Positions 1 to 9,690 of a stretch of DNA of 64,000 nt are shown piece by piece (within the stretch, counting starts at the first letter, position 1; each line of letters opens with the position of its first letter). This DNA comes from Vulcanimicrobiota bacterium (GTDB lineage: Bacteria > Vulcanimicrobiota > Xenobia > Xenobiales > JADMJV01). The notes under the pieces are model-generated. The model saw only the letters and a list, made by a program, of their open reading frames with translations. It ran no database searches and was not told the DNA's origin. The DNA is taken from NCBI GenBank assembly GCA_019637395.1, contig JAHBVR010000025.1, positions 55,046 through 119,045 of the forward strand, given 5' to 3'. Position numbers and translations under genes: made by a program.

Positions 1-189
1 GCAGGGACGAAACCCGGCTGCTTCCGCTTGTTCAGCGCTGTCGTGAAAAGCCACGTTCTCGGGCCGGGCCAGCCGGGCCGCGCAGCTGGGACGGCAGTAG
101 ACTCCGGTGGTTTTGACCGAGTAGAAGAAAGTATCATCGTGTTGGCGCTGCGCAATCGCCTGCCAGCGCCTCTCTTGGAGTGTGTTCAT
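1..189 (-). CDS. ada: Ada-type methylphosphotriester-DNA alkyltransferase/regulator, N-terminal part (cut by window edge)
   Basis: This is the first 63 codons of a gene that runs off the left edge on the minus strand. The translation starts MNTLQERRWQAIAQR and contains TTGVYCRPSC and GFRPC. These are the signature of the Ada N-terminal domain, whose zinc-bound cysteines accept methyl groups from DNA phosphotriesters and switch the protein into a transcriptional activator. Cys32, Cys36 and Cys63 are visible and the fourth zinc cysteine would lie just past the edge. The ATG at 189 is preceded only by a weak GTGAG element. Whether the AraC-type HTH or an O6-methylguanine transferase domain follows cannot be seen. 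Confidence 0.85.
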   Translation of the reverse strand, partial: MNTLQERRWQAIAQRQHDDTFFYSVKTTGVYCRPSCAARLARPENVAFHDSAEQAEAAGFRPC

Positions 190-244
190 AAGCTCACTTT
201 AGGCCGTCTCGAAGCCGGCCGCACCCCGCTTCTTGCGCTCAAAT

Positions 245-1375
245 TCAACCGTCCAGATAGGCCAGAAAATGGGTCCACAGAGAAAAGCTGGTCAGGCTCT
301 TCATGCGTTCCACCAACGGGAGCGTACCCACCTGCTCTTCCAGGCGCAGGCAGCGTCGCAGTCCGCGCCCATAGACGGGACAAAGCGTGCGGAACAGGTT
401 CTCGGCAAAGGCGGCCCGGCCCAGGTTGTGGGCCACCCTCCATTCCACCCAGCAGGCAAACCCTTCCATGACGTCGGGGGACTGAGGCGGGCAGTGCTGC
501 CACTGCCAGACATGAGTGAATTCGTGGGCCAGAACCGCGGCCGCGAACCAGACCGGATAATCTTTGCCCAGCCAGATCTGGCGTGCGGCCGGGTCCCACA
601 AACCCACCACCGAGCGTCCTAAAAAATAGGTATCGCTGCCGCGCCTGGGCATTTCCTCGGGCTGATGGGCCAAACGCAGTTGAAAAGGTTGGCTGACCTC
701 CAACCCCAGTTCTTCGGCGCAAAAGGCGCGGACCTCGTTGAAGAGAGCGCTCAGGCTATCCATATCCGAGATTCGCTCCCGGGCGCATTCCTCACAGATT
801 CCGTCCAGCGCGGGCTCCAGGCAAAATTGGCATAAACACATCGCTTCCCAGAAGCACTCCGGGCAGTACCACCAGCCGTCGCAGATGTGCCAGCGCAGCG
901 ATAGCACCCGGCAACAACCTCCGCAAGCCCGCACCGGGCCGCCGCAGGCCGAACACTCCTGGCCTTGCTTGACGGCTTCCCCACAGTCCAGGCAGAGCGG
1001 ATAGCGCGCCGCGCATTGGGCACAGTAACTCTTGGCGCCAAAGGTCAGACAGTCGGAGTAGACCAGGCCGTCGCAGCTATGGCAGCGCGGAAAATTGCCC
1101 TCGCAGAAGATGCAGATGCAACCGCGCTCATCCTCGGCGGCCACCTCGAAGGCCGGGCGGCCGCAACAGAAACACAGGGCCACTCCTTGGGAGCACTCGT
1201 GGCAATAGGCCAGACCATCCTCCCAAGATTTGCCGCCCCCGGCTTCGATGGCGATGGCACATTCGCAGCAACGCGAGACGGAGGCCAGGCACTCCTCACA
1301 GCCCCATAGATTGCGGGTGGTCAAAATCAGCTCGGGGGACTCGGTGTCCCCGCAAAAGTTACAGCCCTGACCCAT
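245..1375 (-). CDS. DA1-like zinc peptidase with cysteine-rich (LIM-like) zinc-finger array
   Basis: In the longest reading (385 aa from TTG 1402) the first ~210 residues hold about 35 cysteines in CxxC pairs, forming a chain of LIM/zinc-ribbon-like fingers. The C-terminal third has LAHEFTHVWQW (H293, E294, H297) followed by a glutamate in VMEGFACWVEW (E313). That is the HExxH...E arrangement of the DA1-like peptidase family, which in plants cleaves growth regulators after ubiquitin-dependent activation. No signal peptide is visible, so it probably acts in the cytoplasm. The ATG at 1375 is chosen; TTG at 1402 adds nine residues, and neither has a clear ribosome binding site. The substrate is unknown. 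It lies 55 bp upstream of the ada-like gene and could be co-transcribed with it. Confidence 0.75.
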   Translation of the reverse strand: MGQGCNFCGDTESPELILTTRNLWGCEECLASVSRCCECAIAIEAGGGKSWEDGLAYCHECSQGVALCFCCGRPAFEVAAEDERGCICIFCEGNFPRCHSCDGLVYSDCLTFGAKSYCAQCAARYPLCLDCGEAVKQGQECSACGGPVRACGGCCRVLSLRWHICDGWWYCPECFWEAMCLCQFCLEPALDGICEECARERISDMDSLSALFNEVRAFCAEELGLEVSQPFQLRLAHQPEEMPRRGSDTYFLGRSVVGLWDPAARQIWLGKDYPVWFAAAVLAHEFTHVWQWQHCPPQSPDVMEGFACWVEWRVAHNLGRAAFAENLFRTLCPVYGRGLRRCLRLEEQVGTLPLVERMKSLTSFSLWTHFLAYLDG

Positions 1376-1455
1376 GGCCAGCTTATTTACCCGTTTGTTC
1401 AAAAATTAGAGATACTTTTTAACTCTGAGTTTACTAGACTGAAGGTATGACACCT

Positions 1456-2223
1456 ATGTCCGGCACCAGCCAACGGCTTCAGAACGTAATCCACCGCCTG
1501 CGCCTCGTTCAGGGTAACATCCAGGAGGTGCAGAACATCTACACGGCCGCCGCCGCCGATGCCAACGCCAGCAACACCGACATGATCAATACCAAGAAGC
1601 CCATGGCCAACGCTCTGAAAGACCGCGGCGACATCAGCGTGGCCGCCGACGGCAAGACGCTGGTGGGCCTGGTCAACGGCACCCTGAGCCGACTGCGTAA
1701 GACGGAGGGTAAACTGGTGCTCAGCACCGAGACCGCCAAGAACGCGGGCTTCCCGCTGGATGGTTTGCACCAGGAGATCTTCGACCTTTCCGAGACCGCC
1801 GAGAATGCTGATGCTCGGGCGATTTTGAAGCAAAGTCTGGGCTGGATGGGACGCGGCCAGACTTATCATCAGTGGGCCGCCCGCACCGCCGACTGGGCTC
1901 GCGGCAGCGCCGCCTACGGCGAAAACCGCCTCTCCCAGGTGGGCAACTCTCTCAATGCGGTGGCCAGGGATAACGCCGACGGTAAGAACGTGACCAACGA
2001 TATGGCCGCCGCCAAGCCCAACATCGATCTGGCCATTCGCGCCGTGGGCGAGCACAATGACCACGCCAAAACCACCGTCGGCCAGGAAGCCGAAGTCATC
2101 GTGGCCCTGGCCCAGGTCCAGGAACATCTGGCTCAGGCCCTGGCTTTGAGTCAGCCCGTTCCTCCCGCCTTCCACCGGCCCAACCTGCTCGACGTGCTCC
2201 AGGCCAACGATCCCACCCCTTGA
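1456..2223 (+). CDS. Hypothetical helical protein
   Basis: A protein of about 255 aa that I do not recognise. It is rich in Ala, Gln, Asn and Asp and looks almost wholly alpha-helical, with no membrane segment, no cysteine motif and no signal peptide. An ATG at 1447 is only one base from the GAAGG element at 1441-1445, so the ATG at 1456, with 9-10 bases of spacing, is the better start. Its stop overlaps the TTG start of the fatty-acid permease (TTGA), so the two are translationally coupled, but nothing in the protein itself suggests a transport role. Confidence 0.7.
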   Translation: MSGTSQRLQNVIHRLRLVQGNIQEVQNIYTAAAADANASNTDMINTKKPMANALKDRGDISVAADGKTLVGLVNGTLSRLRKTEGKLVLSTETAKNAGFPLDGLHQEIFDLSETAENADARAILKQSLGWMGRGQTYHQWAARTADWARGSAAYGENRLSQVGNSLNAVARDNADGKNVTNDMAAAKPNIDLAIRAVGEHNDHAKTTVGQEAEVIVALAQVQEHLAQALALSQPVPPAFHRPNLLDVLQANDPTP

Positions 2224-3548
2224 TCGCCGGCCTTTCCCGCTTCTTCACCCAGGTTGTCCACCGGTTCTTGCCCGATCCGCTGATCTTTTCCATTCTGCTC
2301 AGTTTGCTCGTGTTTGTGGCCGCCCTGAGGTTCACTCCCGCCACCCCGGTGGCCCTGATCACCTACTGGGGCGAGGGATTCTGGGAGTTGCTCAAATTCT
2401 CCATGCAAATGGCCATGGTTTTGGTCATGGGCCACGCCCTGGCCAGTTCGGCCGCGGTGGGGGCGATGATGCGCCGGGTGGCCTCGCTGGCTCGAACTCC
2501 CGCCCAGGGAGTGATGCTGGTCACCTTCGTGTCCGCCCTGGCCAGCGTGCTCAACTGGGGCTTCGGACTGGTGCTGGGGGCCATGTTCGCCCGCGAAGTG
2601 GCCCGGCGCGTTCCCCACTCCGACTACAGCCTGCTGATCGCCTGCGCCTACATCGGATTTCTGCCCTGGCACGGCGGCCTTTCCGGTTCGATTCCGCTGA
2701 TGGCGGCCACCGCCGGCAACCCGGTGGAGAAGTATTGCGGGGTGATTCCCATGTCGCAAACTTTGGGGACCGGCTACAACCTCTTCATTACCCTGGGTCT
2801 GATCGTCAGCCTGCCCTTCCTGACCCGTATGATGCTGCCCGGCCCTGAGGAGGTGCGCAAAGTCGACCCGGCCCTGCTCAAAGAAGAGCCGAGCACCCGA
2901 CGAGTCCTGCGGGAAGATGCCACTCTGGCCGAGCGCCTGGAAGAATCACCCTGGCTGGCCTGGTTGGTGGTGCTGGCCATCGCCGTTTTTCTAGGTTTGC
3001 GCCTGCACGAGCGCGGGTTGGTCAAATGCATCGACGTCAACAACGTCAACATGCTGTTCATGGCCCTGGGTCTGGCCTTGCACGGCACGCCCATGGCCTA
3101 CGCCCGGGCCATCACCAACTCGGCCCGGGGCTGCGCCTCCATCATGCTGCAGTATCCCTTTTATGCCGGCATTCAGATGATGATGGACAGGTCCGGATTG
3201 GGCGGCGTCATCACCCACGCTTTCATCGAAGTAGCCAGCAAGCAGACCTTTCCCTTCCTGGTTTTCTTCAGTTCCGCCCTGGTCAACTTCGCCATTCCTT
3301 CGGGAGGCGGGCACTGGGTAGTGCAGGGACCCTTCGTCATGCCGGCGGCGCTGGAGCTGGGGGCTGACCTGGGTAAGGCCACCATGGCCATCGCCTACGG
3401 CGAGGCCTGGATGAACATGGCCCAACCTTTCTGGGCTCTGCCGGCTCTGGCCATCGCCGGACTGGGCGTGCGCGACATCATGGGCTATTGTGTGACCGCG
3501 CTGCTCTTTTCGGCAGTGATTTTTCTTTTAGGACTGGCCCTGTTTTGA
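2220..3548 (+). CDS. atoE: Short-chain fatty acid transporter, AtoE family
   Basis: A 442-aa polytopic membrane protein, close to the ~440 aa usual for AtoE permeases, which import acetoacetate, butyrate and similar acids. The N-terminal stretch FLPDPLIFSILLSLLVF, the following GEGFWELLKFSMQMAMVLV and the late IPSGGGHWVVQGP segment are typical of the family. The start is a TTG inside the stop codon of the preceding gene, and no other start exists nearby. The stop overlaps the TTG start of the HAD phosphatase in the same way. No CoA-transferase or thiolase gene is adjacent, so the pathway it feeds is not shown here. Confidence 0.88.
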   Translation: MIAGLSRFFTQVVHRFLPDPLIFSILLSLLVFVAALRFTPATPVALITYWGEGFWELLKFSMQMAMVLVMGHALASSAAVGAMMRRVASLARTPAQGVMLVTFVSALASVLNWGFGLVLGAMFAREVARRVPHSDYSLLIACAYIGFLPWHGGLSGSIPLMAATAGNPVEKYCGVIPMSQTLGTGYNLFITLGLIVSLPFLTRMMLPGPEEVRKVDPALLKEEPSTRRVLREDATLAERLEESPWLAWLVVLAIAVFLGLRLHERGLVKCIDVNNVNMLFMALGLALHGTPMAYARAITNSARGCASIMLQYPFYAGIQMMMDRSGLGGVITHAFIEVASKQTFPFLVFFSSALVNFAIPSGGGHWVVQGPFVMPAALELGADLGKATMAIAYGEAWMNMAQPFWALPALAIAGLGVRDIMGYCVTALLFSAVIFLLGLALF

Positions 3549-4252
3549 GTATCCTGACCCTGGCCTTTGACGCCGACGACACCCTGTGGCACAACGAGAC
3601 TCTCTTCGCCGTGACCAGCGAACAAATCGGCGCCTTATTGGCCCCCTACGCCGATTCGGACAACCTGCACCGCCGTCTGGTGGAGACCGAACGGCGCAAT
3701 CTGCGCCTCTTCGGCTACGGCGTGAAGGGCTTCACCCTGTCTATGATCGAGTCGGCCATCGAGGTCTCCGAGGGCCGGGTCAGCGCCCGCGAGATCCAGG
3801 CCATTCTCGAGGCCGGCAAAAAACTGCTGGCCCATCCCATCGAACTGCTGCCCCAGGTGCGCGAGAGTCTGGAGGGCCTGGCCAAGAAGCACAATCTCAT
3901 GATGATCACCAAAGGCGATCTTTTTCATCAGGAGAGCCGCCTGGCCATGTCCGGGCTGGGTGACCTGTTCAGCGCCGTCGAAATCGTCTCCGAGAAAAAC
4001 GCCGAAACCTATCGAAAAATCCTTCGTCGCTACCATCTGGATGCGGAAGACTTCGTCATGGTGGGCAATTCCGTCAAGTCCGATATCCTGCCCGTGCTGG
4101 AAGTAGGCGCGCGAGCCATCTACATCCCCTACGAAATCACCTGGGAGTTGGAAGTCGCCGAGCTAGGCAATCCCGACCCCTCCCGCTGTCGCCGCTGCCA
4201 ATCCATCGCTGAGGTGGCCGGGACCGTGGCCGAGTTTTTTCAGACCGTCTGA
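3545..4252 (+). CDS. HAD-superfamily hydrolase (subfamily IA-like phosphatase)
   Basis: About 235 aa from the TTG at 3545, which overlaps the TGA of the permease gene. HAD motif I is FDADDTLWHNE with the nucleophile and acid/base aspartates at about residues 9 and 11. Motif II is the threonine in MMITKGD, motif III the lysine in VSEKN, and motif IV VGNSVKSDILP. A helical cap follows motif I, as in subfamily I enzymes acting on small phosphorylated metabolites. The substrate is not predictable. Longer reading from 3488 would run inside the permease gene and adds no conserved sequence. The 3' end overlaps the convergent kinase gene by 13 bp. Confidence 0.85.
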   Translation: MSILTLAFDADDTLWHNETLFAVTSEQIGALLAPYADSDNLHRRLVETERRNLRLFGYGVKGFTLSMIESAIEVSEGRVSAREIQAILEAGKKLLAHPIELLPQVRESLEGLAKKHNLMMITKGDLFHQESRLAMSGLGDLFSAVEIVSEKNAETYRKILRRYHLDAEDFVMVGNSVKSDILPVLEVGARAIYIPYEITWELEVAELGNPDPSRCRRCQSIAEVAGTVAEFFQTV

Positions 4253-6303
4253 TCCAGCACCTGGCGGATGGTCTTGGCCAGCGAGAGCGGGGAGAAGGGT
4301 TTCTGTACAAAGCCCCGGCCGGCCGCCAGTTCCTCGCGGGAGGTAACGCTTTCATCCAGATAGCCGCTCATGAACACGACCGGCAACTCCGGACGCTGGC
4401 TGCGGATAGCCTCCACCGCCTGGGGCCCGCTCATGCCCGGCATGACCACGTCGCTGAGGATGCAGTGAATCGGGCCCTGGTAGTGGCTGAGCAGACGCAC
4501 CGCTTCGGCGCCGCTGCTGGCCTCCAATACCGAATACCCCTTGGACTCCAGCGCCAGGCGGGCCACCTTGCGGACGCCGGCTTCGTCCTCGATGACCAGA
4601 ATCGTCTCCGAACCGGTCAGGGTAGAGTCGGCCTCGGCCCGACCACTGGCCTGCAAGACGGGAAACCAGCAGTGGAAAGCGGTGCCCGCTCCATCCTGCG
4701 ACTCCAGTTGGATGGCTCCCCCCAACTGTTCCACGATGCCGTGAGCCACCGCCAGGCCCAGCCCGGTGCCCTGTCCCAGCTCCTTGGTGGTGAAGAACGG
4801 GTCAAAGATGCGATCGCGGATCTCCGCTCCCACGCCTACTCCCGTGTCGGCCACCGTCAGCACCGCGAAAATCCCCGGGGGAAGGCCGGCAAAGGGCGCC
4901 TCCAGCCGGCGTCGCGAGGTGCTCAGGGTCAGCCGGCCTCCTTGCGGCATGGCGTCGCAGGCGTTGCTGGCCAGGTTCATGATCAACTGCTCCAACTGGA
5001 GCGGATCGGCCTGAATCTGACCCACTCCTTCCTGCAATTTCAGCTGGCAGGTCACCGAGTTCTTGACCAGCCCCTCCAGCATACGCGCCGTTTCCGCCAC
5101 CAACGAGTTGAGGTCCACGGAGGTGGGGGTGGTCACGGCCAACCGGCTGAAGGCCAGCAACTGGCGGGTCAGGCGGGCGGTGTGTTCGCCCGCCCGGTAG
5201 ACTTCCATCAGCAGCTCGCGGTCGGGATTGTCTGCTTGCAGGGAGTCGAGCACCAGGTCGCAGTTGCCCAAAATGATGGTCAACTGATTGTTGAAATCGT
5301 GGGCCACCCCACCCGCCAGCCGGCCGATGGCCTCCATTTTCTGGGCCTGCCAGAATTGCTTCTCCAGGCGCTTGCTGGAGGTGATGTCGGTCGAGATGGC
5401 GGCCAGCGCCTGGACCTCTCCGCTGGCCGAAAGCAACGGAAACTTGACCGAGTAAAAAGTTTTCGGCTCCTGATCCAGCTCCAGGGTTTCTTCCAGTTCC
5501 GCCGCCTGGCCGCTGGCCATGACCTGGGATTCGTGCTGGATGAGCTGCTCGGCCTGGGCCGGGGGGAAAAGTTCGAAAGTCGTCTTGCCCAGGATTTCCC
5601 CGGCTTCGCGCTGCCAGTAGCGGCAGCAGGATTGATTGACGATACGGAAGCGCCCGTCCAGCGACTTCACCCAGATGACGGCCCGGGCATTGTCGATGAT
5701 GGCTCGCAACAGGGCCTCGCTGTCGCCCAGTTGCTTCTCGGCTAATTTTTGAGCGGTGATGTCCCGCGAGATACCGATGATTCCAGCCACCTGACCGTAT
5801 TCGTCAAGATAGGGGGCCTTGGTGGCCAGGAAAGTCCGCGTCTCCCCTTGGGCGGTCAGGGTTTCTTCGGCGGTCTCGGAGCGGCCCGATTGGATAATTT
5901 GGCGGTGCCGGCGCTGTAACAGATCCACGCCTCCGGCATCGAATAGCTGGGAGTCATCCTGGCCCAGCACCTCGTCCACTTCTTTGCCCACATAGCGGGC
6001 GGCGGCCTGATTGAGCCAGGTATAGCGTCCCTCCAGGTCTTTGACGAAAAGCGCATCTTGGGTGGCTTCGCTGACGGCCTGCAAGAGCTTGGAAAGCTTG
6101 AGCTGGTTGGAAAGCAGGCGGCGGTATAAGTCGCCACCCAGTTGGGTTAACAATTCAGCCGCTTCCGCCGGGTTCAGGTTCAGCTTCTGGGCCAGTTCAT
6201 CTCGATGCTCCAGGACGAAATCCTGAAGCACCTGGCCGCTATTGTGAGTGTTCAAGGAATTTAGCCATTTGCTCTCGGGGCAAAAAATACTTGTCCGGCA
6301 CAT
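4240..6303 (-). CDS. Hybrid sensor histidine kinase with two PAS domains and a C-terminal receiver
   Basis: 687 aa with no membrane segment, so probably a cytoplasmic sensor. Order: helical N-terminus (1-65), PAS 1 (about 70-185, ending in the DIT motif), PAS 2 (about 195-310), HisKA with GGVAHDFNN (phosphorylated H335), HATPase with N-box around N447, DTGVG (486-490) and GQGTGLGL (510-517), then a receiver domain (about 566-687) with phospho-acceptor D618 and K668. All catalytic residues are present. The signal is unknown. No separate output regulator sits next to it. The ATG at 6303 is divergent from the LysM-like gene with about 100 bp between them. Confidence 0.92.
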   Translation of the reverse strand: MCRTSIFCPESKWLNSLNTHNSGQVLQDFVLEHRDELAQKLNLNPAEAAELLTQLGGDLYRRLLSNQLKLSKLLQAVSEATQDALFVKDLEGRYTWLNQAAARYVGKEVDEVLGQDDSQLFDAGGVDLLQRRHRQIIQSGRSETAEETLTAQGETRTFLATKAPYLDEYGQVAGIIGISRDITAQKLAEKQLGDSEALLRAIIDNARAVIWVKSLDGRFRIVNQSCCRYWQREAGEILGKTTFELFPPAQAEQLIQHESQVMASGQAAELEETLELDQEPKTFYSVKFPLLSASGEVQALAAISTDITSSKRLEKQFWQAQKMEAIGRLAGGVAHDFNNQLTIILGNCDLVLDSLQADNPDRELLMEVYRAGEHTARLTRQLLAFSRLAVTTPTSVDLNSLVAETARMLEGLVKNSVTCQLKLQEGVGQIQADPLQLEQLIMNLASNACDAMPQGGRLTLSTSRRRLEAPFAGLPPGIFAVLTVADTGVGVGAEIRDRIFDPFFTTKELGQGTGLGLAVAHGIVEQLGGAIQLESQDGAGTAFHCWFPVLQASGRAEADSTLTGSETILVIEDEAGVRKVARLALESKGYSVLEASSGAEAVRLLSHYQGPIHCILSDVVMPGMSGPQAVEAIRSQRPELPVVFMSGYLDESVTSREELAAGRGFVQKPFSPLSLAKTIRQVLDQTV

Positions 6304-6402
6304 CCGAACAAGCCTTTTAACGGGATGGTAACTTCTTGTTCATTTGTTTCAGGTATTTTTAAGACAAGTTTTACGGCTCGCTAACGGGTCGCGGAGGTAA
6401 TG

Positions 6403-7530
6403 ATGGCAGAGATTTCCAGCAGCAGCGCGGTAAAGTCCCCGGCGCTCAGCGGCGTTAAGAAGGCGGCGCCGGCCAAGGCGGCCTTGACCACCCAGGCCAA
6501 GACCGAGACCCAGGCCAAAGCGCCCGCCGACCAGGCTACCGTTAGCGGTGACGCCAAGCTCAAAGACGACCCCCGGGCCAAAAAAGTCACCGAAGGCCTG
6601 GGCGATGCCTACGGCGCCTCCGCGGTCAAGGCGGACACCTGGAAGAAAGGCCCCAACGACACCATCGAGGGCATGCTCAAAGGCAAAGGTTTCTCGTTGA
6701 AGGACATTTACACCAAGGGTGCCGACGGCAAGAACCTGGTCGACAAAGTGCTGGCGGCCAACAACCTCAAAGACGCCAAGAAGATGCGCGACGGCCAGGA
6801 AATGATCATCCCCGATCTGGGCAAGAATGGCGCGGGAACGGCCACGGCCGGGCTGAAACCGGGCGAAAAGACGGAACAAAAGGAAGTCGGCGCTCACAAG
6901 ATTCAAAGTGAAAAGCTGGAGGACGGCACCAACCGCTCCAGTGTGCAGACCAATAACGGGACCGGAGTCAGCGTCGATTCGCCGGGCAACAGCACCGCCG
7001 CCGCGCGTAAGGAGGGCGACACCACGCGCACTCAGATTGTGGCCAAAGACGCTCAGGGCAAGCCTTCCACTCAGGTGGACACCACCACCCAGGGCAACCA
7101 GGATACCGTTGAGGCCAAAACCTTGAACGGCGGCACGCTGACCGGCACGGCCAGCCAGGATGGGGTGCAACTGCAGAACGGCGACGTCAAAGTCAATACC
7201 GACCTCGACGAGCGCAAGCGCGATGGGGGAGTGGAGAATTTCGGCGCCCGCGTGGACAAATTCTTTGGCCTGGGTCCCAAGGGTCCCTCGCCTACGGTCG
7301 ACGTGCAGGGCAAGCAAGTGACCACCAGCGCGGTGGGCAACGACATCACCGTCAGCGCCGACGGCAAGCCGGTGGCCCAGTTCAACCAGGATGCCGACGA
7401 CGGTTTCTTCGAGCGCACCGGCGCGGTGGTGGACAAAGGGGTCAAGGTGGTCACCGATCTGGCCAGCCAGGCCGGCACCGCCATCAGCAACACCGCCAGC
7501 GGCATGTGGAACTGGCTCACCGGGGGTTAG
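6403..7530 (+). CDS. LysM-like domain protein
   Basis: About 375 aa. The first ~45 residues are a low-complexity Ala/Lys/Thr linker with no signal peptide. Residues ~55-140 look like a LysM fold: DTIEGMLKGKGFSL, a helical turn, then DGQEMIIPDL, the usual end of a LysM unit. The rest is a repetitive Gly/Asn/Thr/Asp-rich beta region that reads like a secreted or surface protein. A GGAGG at 6393-6397 sits five bases before the ATG at 6403; the tandem ATG at 6400 is too close. Its stop shares bases with the stop of the convergent gene (TTAG, 7527-7530). The role is unknown. Confidence 0.7.
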   Translation: MAEISSSSAVKSPALSGVKKAAPAKAALTTQAKTETQAKAPADQATVSGDAKLKDDPRAKKVTEGLGDAYGASAVKADTWKKGPNDTIEGMLKGKGFSLKDIYTKGADGKNLVDKVLAANNLKDAKKMRDGQEMIIPDLGKNGAGTATAGLKPGEKTEQKEVGAHKIQSEKLEDGTNRSSVQTNNGTGVSVDSPGNSTAAARKEGDTTRTQIVAKDAQGKPSTQVDTTTQGNQDTVEAKTLNGGTLTGTASQDGVQLQNGDVKVNTDLDERKRDGGVENFGARVDKFFGLGPKGPSPTVDVQGKQVTTSAVGNDITVSADGKPVAQFNQDADDGFFERTGAVVDKGVKVVTDLASQAGTAISNTASGMWNWLTGG

Positions 7531-8120
7531 ACTAACTTCAAGTCCACCAGCAGCGAAACCGTCTGCCCTTCGGGCAGGCGGTTTACGACTTTTAACTGAC
7601 CGTGCAAGAGCACGCCGCGACTGACGGAAAAGGCATACCTTCCCTGCACTTCCAGTTGTTCGTCGGCTCCCTGGCTGCTCAGCCGGGCCACCAGTTCGTC
7701 CCCTTCTTCGCGAAATTCCTCGACCAGGTAGGTGATATCGAGCGGCTCGCTACGGTTGGGCACGCCTTCGCTGCAGGTCCATTCCGCCTTTTCTTCGAGC
7801 GAGTCCTCAGACAGCATGGGAAAGGGAGACAGAGCCGCCCATTCCTCGTTGCCCTTGGGCATCAGGCCGCAGCCGTCCAGATAAACCTTGCGCTGGGCCG
7901 GAGGATTTTGAAAAGCCTGGGTCAGCGGTCCACTCCGCTCGCGCACTTCTTCGCGCACGCCTACGATCATCAGCCCGTCGCGCTCCTCCAGCAGCGTCCA
8001 CTCCTGGGTGGTGATCACCAGGCCCTGCAGGGGCGGAGGGTCGGATTCCATTTGCATGGTGCGCAGGTAGCTGAGCGGGGCGGCCGGGCCGAATTGATAT
8101 TCCAGTCGGGCGGTTAACAT
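7527..8120 (-). CDS. Hypothetical protein, beta-rich
   Basis: 197 aa that I do not recognise. It is acidic and predicted beta-rich with charged turns and ends in a hydrophobic strand pair (QTVSLLVDLKLV). No signal peptide follows the ATG at 8120. Directly upstream, in frame, the DNA reads Leu-Gly-Cys-Leu, which resembles a lipobox, but a TAG immediately before it blocks any extension. The gene may therefore have lost an export signal, or the match is chance. It is convergent with the LysM-like gene, sharing four bases at the stops. Confidence 0.65.
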   Translation of the reverse strand: MLTARLEYQFGPAAPLSYLRTMQMESDPPPLQGLVITTQEWTLLEERDGLMIVGVREEVRERSGPLTQAFQNPPAQRKVYLDGCGLMPKGNEEWAALSPFPMLSEDSLEEKAEWTCSEGVPNRSEPLDITYLVEEFREEGDELVARLSSQGADEQLEVQGRYAFSVSRGVLLHGQLKVVNRLPEGQTVSLLVDLKLV

Positions 8121-8216
8121 CTGCCGGGCTTTGGTCAGGCAGCCGAGCTACCCTTCCCGAAAGTTCACAAGTTGGAGGCGAGCGGACCTCCGGGATTTGC
8201 TAACCTGGAAGTGTCC

Positions 8217-8987
8217 ATGAAAATCGCTCCCCAAACCCGCTACCTTCCTCACCGCAGCGGCCATTCGCACAATGACGAAATGCAGGCCCGGCCGCTCGAG
8301 CAGGCGCTGCAGGATGGTTTTACCAGCATCGAGGTGGATGTCCATGTGCTCAAGGGGCGCCTCATGGTGGGCCACACCGTCAAGGACGCCGAGCGCAAGA
8401 ATCTTTCCCTGGAAGACGGCTATCTGGCGCCGCTGCAAAAGCGCGTGGAACAGTTCGGCTCGGTCTACCCGCAGTCCGCGCCGGTGACCTTGATGCTCGA
8501 TTTTAAGGGTAACGCGCAATCCACCTATGATACTCTCAAACCGCTTTTGCAGAAGTACGCCGGCATGCTGGTGCAGGTGCAGGGCGGCCAGCAGCAATCC
8601 GGGCCGGTGCAGGTGGTGGTGACCGGCAACCGCCCTCAGTTGGAATCGCTCGATGATCGTAGCCTTTTCCTGGACGGCTCGCTCAAGCAGGCTCTGGAGC
8701 GTCCCGGCAGCCTCGATCCCGGAGTGACTCCCACCGTGGAGGGCAACTATCACATGTACTTCCGCTGGAACGGAAACGGCGCCATGCCCGAGGGAGAGCG
8801 CCAGAAGTTGGAGCGCATGGCTAACTCGGTGCACGAGCAGGGGCTGCAGATGCGTCTGTGGGACGCGCCCGACAAAGTGCGCGCTTGGGAAACCCTGGTG
8901 GCGGCCGGAGTGGACCGGGTGAACACCGACGACCTGGATGGTTTCGCTGCCTGGCAATCTGTTCACTCGGCGTCAAAAAACGCTTAG
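8217..8987 (+). CDS. GDPD/PI-PLC-like phosphodiesterase (AIM6-like)
   Basis: About 256 aa. The N-terminus HSHNDEMQARPLEQAL, then GFTSIEVDVHV and MVGHT, match the TIM-barrel phosphodiesterases related to glycerophosphodiester phosphodiesterase and the yeast Aim6 family: His, Asn-Asp, Glu-x-Asp and His form the metal/catalytic site. The final GVDRVNTDDLDGF matches the conserved C-terminal strand where the barrel closes. The ATG at 8217 follows GGAAG with about five bases; an upstream in-frame ATG at 8172 adds 15 residues without conservation. No signal peptide is present. The likely substrate is a phosphodiester lipid headgroup, by family only. Confidence 0.75.
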   Translation: MKIAPQTRYLPHRSGHSHNDEMQARPLEQALQDGFTSIEVDVHVLKGRLMVGHTVKDAERKNLSLEDGYLAPLQKRVEQFGSVYPQSAPVTLMLDFKGNAQSTYDTLKPLLQKYAGMLVQVQGGQQQSGPVQVVVTGNRPQLESLDDRSLFLDGSLKQALERPGSLDPGVTPTVEGNYHMYFRWNGNGAMPEGERQKLERMANSVHEQGLQMRLWDAPDKVRAWETLVAAGVDRVNTDDLDGFAAWQSVHSASKNA

Positions 8988-9037
8988 CTCCCGGGTGATA
9001 TGCTGCTCCGGCAGGACACACATCTCTTGGAGGTCGC

Positions 9038-9670
9038 ATGTTGATACAGACACAAAAACCGAATGCACCCGTTCTCCGCGCAGCCATGCAGCGCCCCGCC
9101 GCCGAGCCGGCTCCGGCCGCTCCCAAGCCCGCGGAAGACTCCGTCACCCTCGGTTCCAACCCCGTTGCGGAGCCCGCCGGCAAGCCTGAGGGCCCGGAAT
9201 CCCCCGAAGGTCCCAAGCACGGTCTGCTCTACCGTAGTGCTCGTTTTCTGGTCGGCTCGGTGGGAGGATTGGTCGGTGGCGCTATCGGTGCCGCCGTGGG
9301 AGGCGTCATCCACGCTGGGGATACCGTCATTCCGCCGGGTGTACAGAAAGTCGCTTCTAAGATTCTCCGGCCCGGTCTGGCCGCCGCCGGAGCCGTAGCC
9401 GGCGCTTTTGTCGGCGTTTCGGTGATTCCGTTGCTGGGACCGGCTAAAGGAGCCGCCCTGGGCGCCGTGGCCGGCGCCGTCATCGGCGGAGGCCTGCCTG
9501 GCGCCCTCGACGCTCTGGCTGCTTCCGGTAAGGGCGCCCTCTGCGGAGGCTGGAAAGGCCGCAAGCAGGGCTACGACCTGGTCGCCGGCGCCTTCGATAA
9601 AGTGGCCGAGAAACTCCAAAAACCCCCGGCCCCGCCTCAAGATCCCCCCACTCCCCCGCCCGCCGGCTGA
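9038..9670 (+). CDS. Glycine-zipper membrane-associated protein
   Basis: 210 aa. A Pro/Ala-rich N-terminal third (to about residue 60) precedes a long region of GxxxG repeats, such as VGGLVGGAIGAAVGG and a second set around residues 115-155, typical of glycine-zipper proteins that pack in or across membranes. The C-terminus is a Pro-rich tail. GGAGG at 9029-9033 is well placed for the ATG. A terminator follows 20 bp after the stop, so this is probably a single-gene transcript. It resembles in style the two glycine-zipper proteins at 15.1-16.5 kb but shares no obvious domain outside the zipper. Confidence 0.72.
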   Translation: MLIQTQKPNAPVLRAAMQRPAAEPAPAAPKPAEDSVTLGSNPVAEPAGKPEGPESPEGPKHGLLYRSARFLVGSVGGLVGGAIGAAVGGVIHAGDTVIPPGVQKVASKILRPGLAAAGAVAGAFVGVSVIPLLGPAKGAALGAVAGAVIGGGLPGALDALAASGKGALCGGWKGRKQGYDLVAGAFDKVAEKLQKPPAPPQDPPTPPPAG

Positions 9671-9690
9671 CCTTCAAACTTCCGACTCGC

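Noticed and set aside
8121..8150. Lipobox-like Leu-Gly-Cys upstream of the gene at 7527-8120
   Set aside because: A TAG immediately before it prevents translation from any start, and no hydrophobic signal segment is encoded ahead.
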